Source: Desulfobacterales bacterium (GTDB lineage: Bacteria; Desulfobacterota; Desulfobacteria; Desulfobacterales; 4be13). Taken from it: a stretch of 10,131 bases of DNA. A model generated the notes under the pieces. The model did no database searches. It worked only from the letters and a program-made list of their open reading frames with translations, and had not been told where the DNA came from. Position 1 is the first letter of the stretch; each line of letters opens with the position of its first letter. Positions 1-6,406 of the stretch are shown here, piece by piece. The stretch lies in contig JAOZLU010000079.1 in the NCBI GenBank assembly GCA_029934695.1, forward strand, positions 7,971-18,101, written 5' to 3'. The translations under genes and the position numbers were made by a program.

Positions 1-703
1 TAAAAGGATAGTGTTGAAATTAAGTGGTGAAGCCCTGATGGGAGATCAGGAGTTTGGCATCAGTCCCCAGATGATACAATATGTGGCTGATGAAGTGTGT
101 TCCATAGTCGAACTGGGGGTTGAAACCGCTCTTGTTGTAGGGGGAGGCAACATATTCAGAGGGGGAATCGCAGCTGGCTCTTATGGTATGGATCGTGCTT
201 CTGCAGACCACATGGGAATGCTTGCCACAGTGATTAACAGCCTTGCACTTCAGGATGCTTTGGAAAAAAAAGATATCCAGACCCGGGTTCAGACGGCCAT
301 ATCCATGCATGAAATAGCTGAACCCTATATTCTTCGCAGGGCAGTCCGCCATCTTGAAAAAGGACGGGTGGTGATTTTTGCAGCCGGTACCGGCAGCCCC
401 TATTTTACCACTGATACAGCCGCAGTCCTGAGAGCGCAGGAGATTCATGCTGAAATACTTCTGAAGGCAACTAAGGTGGACGGCGTGTATGATTCGGATC
501 CTGCTGTAAACAAGGATGCAAAATTTGTGAAAAAAATCAGTTATATGAAGGCATTGGAAGGACAGCTCAAGGTCATGGATATGACCGCAATCTCTCTGGC
601 CATGGATAATCAGTTGCCTCTCGTCATCTTCAGCCTGAACAATGAGGGAAATATCAGAAAAGTGGTGTGCGGAGAGGAAGTGGGATCCCGGATTAACAGT
701 TGA
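1..703 (+). CDS. pyrH: Uridylate kinase (UMP kinase), 5'-truncated by window edge
   Basis: This enzyme phosphorylates UMP to UDP with ATP in the cytoplasm, a step of pyrimidine nucleotide synthesis; the bacterial form is a hexamer of the amino-acid-kinase fold. The frame is open to the first bases of the window: bases 2-16 read KRIVL directly before KLSGEALMG. The GTG at 11 is therefore not the start, and only a handful of N-terminal residues are missing. Counted from base 11, the glycine-rich VVGGGNIFRG motif lies near residues 42-51, GTGSPYFTTDTAA near 125-137 and the UMP-site-type TKVDGVYDSDP near 153-163. The stop is TGA at 701-703. In this gene neighbourhood pyrH normally follows tsf and precedes frr; here about 3.7 kb of accessory genes separate it from frr. 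Identity is very secure. Confidence 0.97.
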   Translation, partial: KRIVLKLSGEALMGDQEFGISPQMIQYVADEVCSIVELGVETALVVGGGNIFRGGIAAGSYGMDRASADHMGMLATVINSLALQDALEKKDIQTRVQTAISMHEIAEPYILRRAVRHLEKGRVVIFAAGTGSPYFTTDTAAVLRAQEIHAEILLKATKVDGVYDSDPAVNKDAKFVKKISYMKALEGQLKVMDMTAISLAMDNQLPLVIFSLNNEGNIRKVVCGEEVGSRINS

Positions 704-720
704 CAAGATTGTCCGGAGTG

Positions 721-737
721 CCAAAGTTATACTTTGG
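721..737. repeat. Perfect 7-bp-stem hairpin downstream of pyrH
   Basis: CCAAAGT and ACTTTGG form a perfect 7-bp inverted repeat around a 3-base loop, starting 18 bases after the pyrH stop. The following bases are not T-rich, so an intrinsic terminator is not well supported. It may belong with the neighbouring hairpin at 747-775 as part of a compound intergenic repeat. Confidence 0.5.
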
Positions 738-746
738 AAGGATTCT

Positions 747-809
747 GCCTGGTTCGGATTGACAAATCCGAACCGGGAGATATGCTTGCCTGGTTCGGAG
801 ATTTGCCTG
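747..809. repeat. Left hairpin repeat flanking the MNT/HEPN pair
   Basis: Bases 751-774 form a perfect inverted repeat: a 10-bp stem, GGTTCGGATT with AATCCGAACC, around the loop GACA. Bases 793-809 carry a second unit, GTTCGGAGATTTGCCTG. Both reappear beyond the HEPN gene: 747-775 matches 1755-1783 at 27 of 29 positions, and 793-809 matches 1743-1759 exactly. The order of the two units is reversed between the flanks, so these are not simple target-site duplications. They look like a dispersed REP-like element. Confidence 0.75.
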
Positions 810-863
810 ATTATGCCCTGAAAATTTAAAATAATCAAATAATTTATTTGAGGATTATATCCT

Positions 864-1211
864 GTGAAGAAAAAAACAGACAAAATTTTTGCTGTGTCAG
901 AGAATTCTCAGGCCCTGAAAGAATTGAAAAGCAGACTGCTCAATGCCTTCGGCATTGAAAAAATGATACTGTACGGCTCGGTTGCACGGGCGGAGGCTGA
1001 CAGGGAGTCTGATTCCGATCTTCTCATTCTCACAGATCAGCCCATGAGACGCTTTGAAAGACACAGGATCACAGATGCAGTTTTTGAAGTCAATCTGCGT
1101 CACGGCACGAACTTCAGCTCTCTTGTGATTGACCGGGCCTCATGGGAAGCCGGACCGGTCTCGGTTCTGCCGATCCGGGAGGAAATCCGCAGAGACGGGG
1201 TCATCATATGA
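864..1211 (+). CDS. MNT-type nucleotidyltransferase, predicted antitoxin of a HEPN/MNT pair
   Basis: This is a 115-residue minimal nucleotidyltransferase. The Pol-beta-superfamily signature GS-x10-D-x-D is intact: G38-S39 and D50/D52, in the stretch from LYGSV to SDLLIL. D90 in SLVID may be a third acidic residue. In characterised type VII pairs (HepT/MntA) the MNT protein neutralises its HEPN partner by adding AMP near the HEPN active site; the same role is inferred here. The GTG start at 864 is preceded by GAGGA at 850-854, nine bases upstream. The stop overlaps the HEPN start by four bases (ATGA, 1208-1211), so the two are probably translationally coupled, antitoxin first. The pair sits between two copies of a hairpin repeat in the space between pyrH and frr, which suggests acquisition as a unit. 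Confidence 0.85.
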   Translation: MKKKTDKIFAVSENSQALKELKSRLLNAFGIEKMILYGSVARAEADRESDSDLLILTDQPMRRFERHRITDAVFEVNLRHGTNFSSLVIDRASWEAGPVSVLPIREEIRRDGVII

Positions 1212-1618
1212 ATATGAATGATGAGGAACGGCGTTCCGAACTTGTCCGATACTGGTGGTCGAAGGCGGAGGAGAGTCTGGCCTCCGCAAGACGGGAATTC
1301 GGGGCGGAATCATACAGCACAGCCATGAACCGTCTTTATTACTCTGTGTTCTACGACGTGTGCGCCGCCCTTTTTGAACGGGGACAGTCCTTCAGAAAGC
1401 ATTCGGGAGTCCGGTCCGCATTTCACCGGGAATTCGTCAGAACCGGCCTGACTGAGGTGAGAGACGGAAAGCTTTATGACCAGCTGTTCGAGGACAGACA
1501 GGAGGGAGACTATGTCGCATTTGTCTCTTTTGAACCGGACTATGCGGAGTATCAGATCGGTCGGTGTGCCGAATTTCTTGACAATCTCCGCCCCCTGATC
1601 TCACTGCTTTCCGAATGA
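1208..1618 (+). CDS. HEPN domain protein, predicted toxin of the MNT/HEPN pair
   Basis: This 136-residue protein is mostly helical, with the HEPN pattern of the COG1895 type. It has an N-terminal helix with WWSKAEESL, then NRLYYSVFYDVCAALF (about 41-56), a central FRKHSGVRSAFHREFV (about 62-77) and the C-terminal RQEGDY (97-102). HEPN toxins are usually RNases with an R-x4-6-H motif. Here the last conserved block is R-x3-D-Y rather than a clean R-x4-H, so catalytic activity is not assured. ATG at 1208 is chosen because it overlaps the MNT stop as ATGA; ATG at 1214 is an alternative. An upstream in-frame ATG at 1142 would lie wholly inside the MNT gene. The likely role is a growth-arresting partner held in check by the nucleotidyltransferase. 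Confidence 0.83.
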   Translation: MNMNDEERRSELVRYWWSKAEESLASARREFGAESYSTAMNRLYYSVFYDVCAALFERGQSFRKHSGVRSAFHREFVRTGLTEVRDGKLYDQLFEDRQEGDYVAFVSFEPDYAEYQIGRCAEFLDNLRPLISLLSE

Positions 1619-1742
1619 CGAACAGTCTGACGTACTTCGCAACAGGAGTCGTGAGACAGGTAGGCAGATGGCATAACCACGAGATGAAGGGGGACGGGCT
1701 GTCATTGAATGTCTCAGCATATCCCCGCCCCTTATCTCAGTC

Positions 1743-1783
1743 GTTCGGAGATTTGCCTGGTTCGGAGTGTCAAATCCGAACCG
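1743..1783. repeat. Right hairpin repeat flanking the MNT/HEPN pair
   Basis: Bases 1743-1759 repeat 793-809 exactly (17 of 17). Bases 1755-1783 repeat 747-775 at 27 of 29 positions. The hairpin at 1759-1782 has the same stem as the left copy except for one mismatched pair, around the loop GTCA. It lies in the 231-base gap between the HEPN gene and the next cassette, where I see no convincing gene. The two copies place the toxin-antitoxin pair inside a repeat-bounded segment of about 1 kb. Confidence 0.75.
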
Positions 1784-1849
1784 CCAAGTTTCTGATGGTT
1801 CCGACAGATCGAAAAATAGCAAGACACAGAAAGATATGAGTAATCCCTT

Positions 1850-2461
1850 ATGGCGTACAGTGATTTTACTCTCAGCGAGATAAAAGAAAAATTTCAGTTA
1901 AGCATAGAAGAACAGGCAGATATTTTTTCCGATGCCGGAGAAGAAAAAATAAGTGATTTTTTAAGCGAGATTCTTAAAGAAAATATCCCGCTGGCTCTTG
2001 CGATACATACTGAGAAAGCACGGTCCGAGATGATTGTTGTGCCAGTTCTTATCGAACTGAGAAAAATATCGGACCATCAGATCAGTCTGTTCTCAGGCGT
2101 GGAATTCAACGTAGATAAGGAAAAAGGATTAAACGGTTTCTGTGATTATATAATCTCTCTTTCAGAAGAGCAGCTGTATGTGAGTTCTCCTTTCATTTCG
2201 ATTGTCGAGGCAAAAAATGACAATATAAAATCCGGGCTGGCACAGTGTGCCGCCGGAATGATAGCAGCCAGAATATTCAACGAACAGAAAGAGACCCGGA
2301 TCAATACAATATACGGTATTGTAACAACTGGAAGTATCTGGAAATTTCTGAAGCTGGAAAAAGCACTGCATATAGATGTGAGAGAATATTATATAGAACA
2401 ACTTGGCAAAATAATGGGAATTATGTTACAAATCATCAGATCGGAGAGAGAAAATTATTAA
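1850..2461 (+). CDS. PD-(D/E)XK nuclease-like protein, first gene of a signalling/nuclease cassette
   Basis: This 203-residue soluble protein has no signal peptide or membrane segment. It shows a plausible PD-(D/E)XK core: E60 in a predicted helix (ARSEMIVVPVLIEL), D99 in GFCDYIIS, the E120-x-K122 pair in ISIVEAKND, and a downstream Q132 helix (LAQCAAGMIAA). This order matches restriction-endonuclease-like folds. From memory, proteins starting MxYSDFTL with the same VEAKN core occur as uncharacterised proteins in cyanobacteria and some Desulfobacterota; I cannot confirm this here. ATG at 1850 is chosen because it begins that conserved N-terminus; the Shine-Dalgarno is weak. The kinase gene starts ten bases after its stop. 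It may be a DNA- or RNA-cleaving effector, or a nucleic-acid-binding sensor for the kinase. The fold call is moderately sure and the function is unknown. Confidence 0.7.
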   Translation: MAYSDFTLSEIKEKFQLSIEEQADIFSDAGEEKISDFLSEILKENIPLALAIHTEKARSEMIVVPVLIELRKISDHQISLFSGVEFNVDKEKGLNGFCDYIISLSEEQLYVSSPFISIVEAKNDNIKSGLAQCAAGMIAARIFNEQKETRINTIYGIVTTGSIWKFLKLEKALHIDVREYYIEQLGKIMGIMLQIIRSERENY

Positions 2462-2471
2462 GCTCTCAGAC

Positions 2472-3242
2472 ATGGAAAACCAACAAAGAAAGCTGGAAGA
2501 AAATAGCATTTTAATGGCAAATGCCCAACTTGGGCTATGGACCAATATCATGCTGCATCAATTAAAGCAGTATCTTCCAGGTGCTTCATTGCTCCTGAAT
2601 GAAATTTCCGAATTGCTGGAAAAATCAGAGGTGCCGGAAGAACTGCTCAAAATGATTAAAGGGTTAGACGATAATTATCAAAAAATATATTCCATAGTAA
2701 ATTCCTTTCGGGAACGAATGTATCCGGCACATAATATTTCCGTAAGAAGCATTGAAGGCTCCTATTTCAATAATGTGGAAAATATTTTACCCTTATCTTA
2801 TCTGAAAACAGGATTTTCTCCGGATATTCATACAAAAAACAATCTTCCAGATAATTTTTATTTTTTCTCAGAGATATTTTATATTGAACATGTTCTGATG
2901 AATTTAATTAAAAATGCTGCTGAAGCCATTGAGGAAAAACAAAGAAAGATAAAAGGATTTAAAGGGAAAATCACAATATCCATAGAATATCTTGATCCCT
3001 CGGACGAGATAAAATTCTCAGTGGAAGACAACGGACCCGGTTTTTCTGAAAAAACAGATTCAGATTCTGTAAAACCTTTTCATAGCACTAAAGATGGAAA
3101 TATCAGAGGGTTAGGGCTTTATATTTGTAAAATGTTTGTTGAGATACTTGGCGGAAATATAACTATTGCGCCAAAAGAAGTGGGGAGTAAAACATTTTTC
3201 CATATTCCCGCCCAGAGAAAAGGAGAAGACAATGAAATGTGA
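2472..3242 (+). CDS. Soluble histidine kinase without a sensor domain
   Basis: This 256-residue kinase has a complete GHKL ATP-binding domain: N-box NLIKNAAEAI (144-153), G1 box VEDNGPGF (184-191), an F-box-like KPFHSTKDG (201-209) and G2 box GLGLYICK (213-220). The likely phosphoacceptor is H29 in NIMLHQLKQ, followed by a helix rich in L and E that fits a dimerisation helix. H29 lacks the acidic residue that follows it in HisKA boxes (HE/HD). There is no transmembrane segment and no PAS, GAF or HAMP domain: only about 20 residues precede the H-box. Its input must therefore come from another protein, plausibly the upstream PD-(D/E)XK-like product. It starts ten bases after that gene and overlaps the response-regulator gene by 11 bases, so it is almost certainly in one operon with both. 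No clear Shine-Dalgarno is seen. Confidence 0.88.
   Translation: MENQQRKLEENSILMANAQLGLWTNIMLHQLKQYLPGASLLLNEISELLEKSEVPEELLKMIKGLDDNYQKIYSIVNSFRERMYPAHNISVRSIEGSYFNNVENILPLSYLKTGFSPDIHTKNNLPDNFYFFSEIFYIEHVLMNLIKNAAEAIEEKQRKIKGFKGKITISIEYLDPSDEIKFSVEDNGPGFSEKTDSDSVKPFHSTKDGNIRGLGLYICKMFVEILGGNITIAPKEVGSKTFFHIPAQRKGEDNEM
3221..3225 (+). promoter_or_regulatory. Ribosome binding site of the response regulator
   Basis: AGGAG sits six bases before ATG 3232, inside the end of the kinase gene. It fixes the regulator start there rather than at the in-frame ATG at 3166, whose extra 22 residues are encoded within the kinase gene and precede no receiver-domain feature. Confidence 0.7.
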
Positions 3243-3687
3243 TGAGAATGGCTTTTCAGAAGAATCTTTTAATAAATTGATGATTATTGATGATGAGCCG
3301 GATAGTCTTGGCATTAAACAATTGTGTAAAAAGTTTATCAGAGAAGGTTACAAGGTTGATCTCATTAAAGACCCTGATGAAGTCAGAAAACTGTCAAGTG
3401 AAGGAATGCTTGAATACCCTGTATTTATAATAGATTATAATATGGTGAATATGTATGGAGATGAACTTGTTCCTATTATCCGGGAAAAGAATCTTCTCGC
3501 CTATTTAATTGTTTATACAGGATTTCCTAAGGTGAATAAATACGAGACTCTTAAAAAACTTAATCTTATCGGAGTTGATTTCTGGGCAGAAAAAGGGGAC
3601 AGAGAGACAGAAAAAGAACTGTTTATTCGAGTAGATTATGCCTTCCGAAGAGTTGAAAATATTTTTTCACCCCTTTATTTGGAGTAG
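3232..3687 (+). CDS. Stand-alone receiver-domain response regulator
   Basis: This 151-residue protein is a single receiver domain with every key residue present. The acidic pair is D20-D21 in LMIIDDEPD, the phosphoacceptor is D68 in VFIIDYNM, the switch residue is T96 in LIVYTGF, and the invariant lysine is K121 in FWAEKGD. About 30 residues remain after K121, with no DNA-binding or enzymatic output domain. It therefore acts either through protein-protein contact or as a phosphate sink. ATG 3232 has a good Shine-Dalgarno, and its frame overlaps the kinase gene by 11 bases, which implies coupled translation and a cognate pair. The PIN nuclease gene begins 22 bases downstream, making that nuclease a candidate output of the phosphorelay. 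That last step is inference. Confidence 0.9.
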   Translation: MKCDENGFSEESFNKLMIIDDEPDSLGIKQLCKKFIREGYKVDLIKDPDEVRKLSSEGMLEYPVFIIDYNMVNMYGDELVPIIREKNLLAYLIVYTGFPKVNKYETLKKLNLIGVDFWAEKGDRETEKELFIRVDYAFRRVENIFSPLYLE

Positions 3688-3697
3688 AGACGATATC

Positions 3698-3703
3698 AGG
3701 GGA
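3698..3703 (+). promoter_or_regulatory. Ribosome binding site of the cassette PIN gene
   Basis: AGGGGA lies six bases before ATG 3710. It supports that start over the upstream in-frame ATG at 3638, which lies within the response-regulator gene and would add 24 residues before the conserved YYIDANFL strand. Confidence 0.65.
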
Positions 3704-3709
3704 TACTTA

Positions 3710-4291
3710 ATGATTTCAGAATATTATATTGATGCCAATTTTTTGGTATATTACTTTCTTCCTGACACTGTTGCTACGCCATCAGAAAAAAGGGGGAAAG
3801 AAAATGCCAAAGAGTTATATCGCAATGTTGAAAAAGACTTGGATGCCAAGGTGATGATTTCTTATGAATCCATGCTGGAAGCAGTAGGGGTTATCGGCAG
3901 AAGACTCCTTGAAGAAGAGATCAAGGGAATTAAAGAAGAGAACAAGAGAAACATAAATCATTTGAAATTGAAAATCAGTATGGCAAATATTGCTTCTCAG
4001 ATTACCGGTTGGGAGCAAAAAGGTGAAAAAGCCAATAAATTCAGGATAAATTCTCCGATGAGCATGAAAAGAAAGATATATCAGAAGGCATTGGAACTTT
4101 GCAGAATATATTCAGTAACTCCTTTAAATCGCAATGATAAGAGTATAGGAGGGATAGACGCATTTCATTTGGCGTATGCCAAAGAGCGAGATAGTCCAGG
4201 AAAAATACAGAGTTTTCTGGTTACAGGAGATAAGGCCCTTTTAGAAGCAGCAAAAAAAGAAGGAGTATCCATAAAAAATATTATGCTTTAA
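3710..4291 (+). CDS. PIN-domain nuclease, last gene of the cassette
   Basis: This 193-residue protein shows the four acidic positions of a PIN metal-dependent RNase: D8 in YYIDANFL, E57 (or E53) in SYESMLEAVG, D150 in GGIDAFHLAYA and D174 in FLVTGDKAL. Between the second and third lies a long, charged, probably helical insert (about 65-130, KEENKRN...KISM), making it larger than typical VapC toxins of 130-150 residues. No antitoxin-sized gene adjoins it, unlike the second PIN gene at 5745. It follows the response regulator by 22 bases with its own ribosome binding site. It is therefore best read as an effector within the kinase/receiver cassette, not a classical VapC. After its stop come 120 bases without a gene before frr. 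The fold is fairly secure; target and control are unknown. Confidence 0.82.
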   Translation: MISEYYIDANFLVYYFLPDTVATPSEKRGKENAKELYRNVEKDLDAKVMISYESMLEAVGVIGRRLLEEEIKGIKEENKRNINHLKLKISMANIASQITGWEQKGEKANKFRINSPMSMKRKIYQKALELCRIYSVTPLNRNDKSIGGIDAFHLAYAKERDSPGKIQSFLVTGDKALLEAAKKEGVSIKNIML

Positions 4292-4411
4292 TATGGTTGC
4301 ATTCATTTTTGAAAGATATTTTCTGACAGGACCGAAAGCGGGCGAGGCAGACTAATTTGCGAGAGTCTCTAACATAAAAACACTATTTTTTCTTTAATGA
4401 GGTAAAATCCA

Positions 4412-4969
4412 ATGATTGAAGACGTATATCAGGAAACCAGAGACAGGATGAGTAAAACGACAATCGCCCTTAAAAATGAGTTGAAAAGGGTTCGGACAGG
4501 ACGGGCTTCCCTGTCCCTTCTTGACGGTATTCGGGTTGACTACTACGGTACGCTCACCCCTCTGAGCCAGATGGCTTCGCTTTCTGTTCCTGAAAGCCGA
4601 CTCATCACCATACAGCCGTGGGATGTTTCCGTGATCAAGGGGATTGAAAAGGCCATACTGAAATCGGACCTGGGGCTTACCCCTTCAAATGACGGCAAGA
4701 TTATCCGCATCTCCATTCCGCCCCTTACGGAAGATCGGCGAAAGGAACTTGCAAAAATTGTAAGCAAAATGTGTGAGGAGCATAAGGTTGGGATGCGCAA
4801 TATACGGCGTGATTCAAACGAGTTGCTGAGGGGCTTCAAAAAAGACGGCGACATTTCTGAGGACGATGCGTTCAAGGCCCAGGATCAGGTGCAGAAAATA
4901 ACAGACGAACATATTAAGATTCTTGACGACATTTATAAAGAAAAAGAGAAAGAGATCCTTGAATTCTAA
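4412..4969 (+). CDS. frr: Ribosome recycling factor
   Basis: RRF works with EF-G in the cytoplasm to split the post-termination ribosome into subunits. The 185-residue length is exactly that of the family. The N-terminal helix holds the conserved LKRVRTGRAS block (about 24-33), followed by LLDGIRVDYYGTLTPLSQMASLSVPE. The C-terminal helical arm has RKELAKIVSKMCEEHKVGMRNIRRD, with the usual cluster of arginines. ATG 4412 is preceded by GAGG at 4399-4402. It is directly coupled to uppS, whose likely start lies inside the last codons of frr. It is displaced from its usual neighbour pyrH by the two accessory modules upstream. The composition here returns to that of pyrH, in contrast to the AT-rich cassette just before. 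Confidence 0.98.
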   Translation: MIEDVYQETRDRMSKTTIALKNELKRVRTGRASLSLLDGIRVDYYGTLTPLSQMASLSVPESRLITIQPWDVSVIKGIEKAILKSDLGLTPSNDGKIIRISIPPLTEDRRKELAKIVSKMCEEHKVGMRNIRRDSNELLRGFKKDGDISEDDAFKAQDQVQKITDEHIKILDDIYKEKEKEILEF

Positions 4970-5699
4970 TTCTTCTTCAACACTTGATATTACAAAAATT
5001 CCTTCTCACGTTGCCATTATCATGGACGGCAATGGGCGATGGGCGAAAAAGCGTCTTGCCAATCGGATTAAAGGCCATGAGCAGGGGCTGGAAGTGGTGC
5101 GGAATATTGTCCGAGTCTGCCGTGAAATCGGAATTTCCATCCTGACTCTGTATGCGTTTTCCACGGAAAACTGGCAACGGCCAAAACTGGAGGTCGTTGC
5201 ACTGATGGCTATTCTCAAAAGATTCCTTAAATCCGAACTGCGGGAAATGCAGGATAATAATATCCGCCTCAATGCCATCGGCCAGACAGAACGGCTGCCC
5301 GAAGATGTCCGGGAATTGTTGTATGAGACAATGGCAATGACAGAGAAGAATGACGGGATGGTCCTTAATCTTGCGCTCAGTTACGGGGCGAGGTCCGAGA
5401 TCGTCAGGGCTGTTCAGGCTATTGCAGCAAAAGCAAAAGCCGGTGTCATTGACCCGGATTCAATCACCCCTGAAGTGGTATCTGACCATCTTTATACAAA
5501 GGGAATGACAGACCCGGATTTGGTCATCCGGACCAGCGGGGAAATGCGCATCAGCAATTTCCTGCTGTGGCAGATTGCATACTCGGAAATTTTTGTCACG
5601 AAAACCCTGTGGCCGGATTTTAACAGGGGAGAACTTGTCACGATTCTGGAAGACTATCAGGGGCGTGAACGCAGGTTTGGCAAGGTCAGAGAAGAGTAG
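4959..5699 (+). CDS. uppS: Isoprenyl transferase (undecaprenyl diphosphate synthase)
   Basis: This is a cis-prenyltransferase that adds isopentenyl diphosphate to farnesyl diphosphate to make undecaprenyl diphosphate, the lipid carrier for peptidoglycan and other wall polymers. The product is about 246 residues, normal for the family. HVAIIMDGNGRWAKKR holds the catalytic Asp and the phosphate-binding loop. TLYAFSTENWQRP is the second signature. DLVIRTSGEMRISNFLLWQIAYSE and WPDF form the C-terminal isopentenyl-diphosphate-binding region. No ATG or GTG precedes the conserved core in frame. TTG 4959 is chosen, with a purine-rich AAGAGAAAGAGA just upstream and an 11-base overlap with frr; TTG 4923 is an alternative with a 47-base overlap. 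The overlap implies coupled translation. A PIN toxin gene begins soon after the stop. Confidence 0.95.
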   Translation: MNSNSSSTLDITKIPSHVAIIMDGNGRWAKKRLANRIKGHEQGLEVVRNIVRVCREIGISILTLYAFSTENWQRPKLEVVALMAILKRFLKSELREMQDNNIRLNAIGQTERLPEDVRELLYETMAMTEKNDGMVLNLALSYGARSEIVRAVQAIAAKAKAGVIDPDSITPEVVSDHLYTKGMTDPDLVIRTSGEMRISNFLLWQIAYSEIFVTKTLWPDFNRGELVTILEDYQGRERRFGKVREE

Positions 5700-5744
5700 T
5701 CAAAACATCGGACACAGATGCACTCTCACAATTTGACACTCATC

Positions 5745-6170
5745 ATGAAACAGTTGAAGATAGTCATTGATACCAATGTGCTGATTTCGGCTCTGCGTTC
5801 AAAACGCGGGGCATCCCACAAACTGCTCATGCTTGTCGGCAGCGGAAAGTTCCGAACCGCCCTCTCTGTCCCGCTTGTTCTGGAATATGAGGAGGTCGCC
5901 GGACGTTTCACCGGGGAGACGGATCTGACTCTGAGCGATATCGGCGACATTATTGACTATCTCTGCAAAATGGCTGATCATACAAAGATTTTTTATCTCT
6001 GGCGTCCCGTTCTGAAAGATCCTGATGATGACATGGTGCTGGAACTGGCAGTCTCGGCGGGATGCGATGTCATCGTGACCTACAACAAAAAAGATTTCGG
6101 AGGCGCACACAGTTTCGGTCTCCGGGTCATGACGGCAAAAGAATTTTTACAGGAGATCGGAGAATTATGA
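5745..6170 (+). CDS. PIN-family toxin (COG1569 type) of a toxin-antitoxin pair
   Basis: This is a 141-residue putative RNase of the PIN family, of the type often annotated as 'putative toxin-antitoxin system toxin component, PIN family'. The acidic residues are the D of KIVIDTNVLISAL (residue 9), the E pair in LVLEYEEV (47 and 49), the DPDDDMVLELA cluster (92-102) and the D of VTYNKKDFGG (117). ATG 5745 matches the short N-terminus usual before the first strand; ATG 5718 would add nine residues, and neither has a clear Shine-Dalgarno. Its stop overlaps the antitoxin start as ATGA (6167-6170), toxin first. It lies close behind uppS (45 bases, or 18 with the longer start) and may be transcribed with it. 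It is unrelated in detail to the PIN protein at 3710. Target RNA unknown. Confidence 0.87.
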   Translation: MKQLKIVIDTNVLISALRSKRGASHKLLMLVGSGKFRTALSVPLVLEYEEVAGRFTGETDLTLSDIGDIIDYLCKMADHTKIFYLWRPVLKDPDDDMVLELAVSAGCDVIVTYNKKDFGGAHSFGLRVMTAKEFLQEIGEL

Positions 6171-6406
6171 CAAACACAGTGAGCCTGCAACTGCCGAACT
6201 CTCTGCACAGACAGGCGTGCAGACTGGCTGAACGGGAAAGTGTCTCTGTCAGCCAGCTGGTCACACTGGCACTGGCTGAGAAACTGTCGGCACTGATGAC
6301 CCAGGAATATCTTGCGGAACGTGCGGAGCGCGGCAACAGAAAAAAATTTGAAAATGCGATGGCGAAAGTCGCAGAGACTGAACCGGAAGAACACGACAGA
6401 ATTTAA
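6167..6406 (+). CDS. Ribbon-helix-helix-like antitoxin partner of the PIN toxin
   Basis: This is a 79-residue protein. The first 45 residues fit a ribbon-helix-helix DNA-binding fold: a strand TVSLQLPNSLHRQ followed by two helices, ACRLAERESVSVSQLVTLALAEKLSALM. The remaining tail (YLAERAERGNRKKFENAMAKVAETEPEEHDRI) is charged and would wrap the toxin. Such proteins are often annotated as HicB-family or CopG-like antitoxins next to PIN toxins. It starts with ATG 6167, overlapping the toxin stop by four bases. The family usually represses its own operon by binding the promoter; no operator was identified here. An upstream in-frame start at 6062 would lie inside the toxin gene and lacks support. 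Confidence 0.83.
   Translation: MTNTVSLQLPNSLHRQACRLAERESVSVSQLVTLALAEKLSALMTQEYLAERAERGNRKKFENAMAKVAETEPEEHDRI

Noticed and set aside
721..774. Intrinsic terminator after pyrH
   Set aside because: The hairpins at 721-737 and 751-774 are strong, but neither is followed by a T-run; they fit dispersed repeats better.
20..883. Long minus-strand open frame of 287 codons opposite pyrH
   Set aside because: It is the complement of a secure pyrH gene and shows no recognisable domain; its product is rich in Cys, His and Ile without pattern, as expected of a shadow frame.
1615..1839. Open frame of 74 codons after the HEPN gene
   Set aside because: It runs through the hairpin repeat, has no ribosome binding site and no domain-like sequence.
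1850..4291. Assigning the cassette as a known Detocs system
   Set aside because: The kinase lacks the extra N-terminal domain and the effector is not fused to a receiver; only the general two-component logic is shared.
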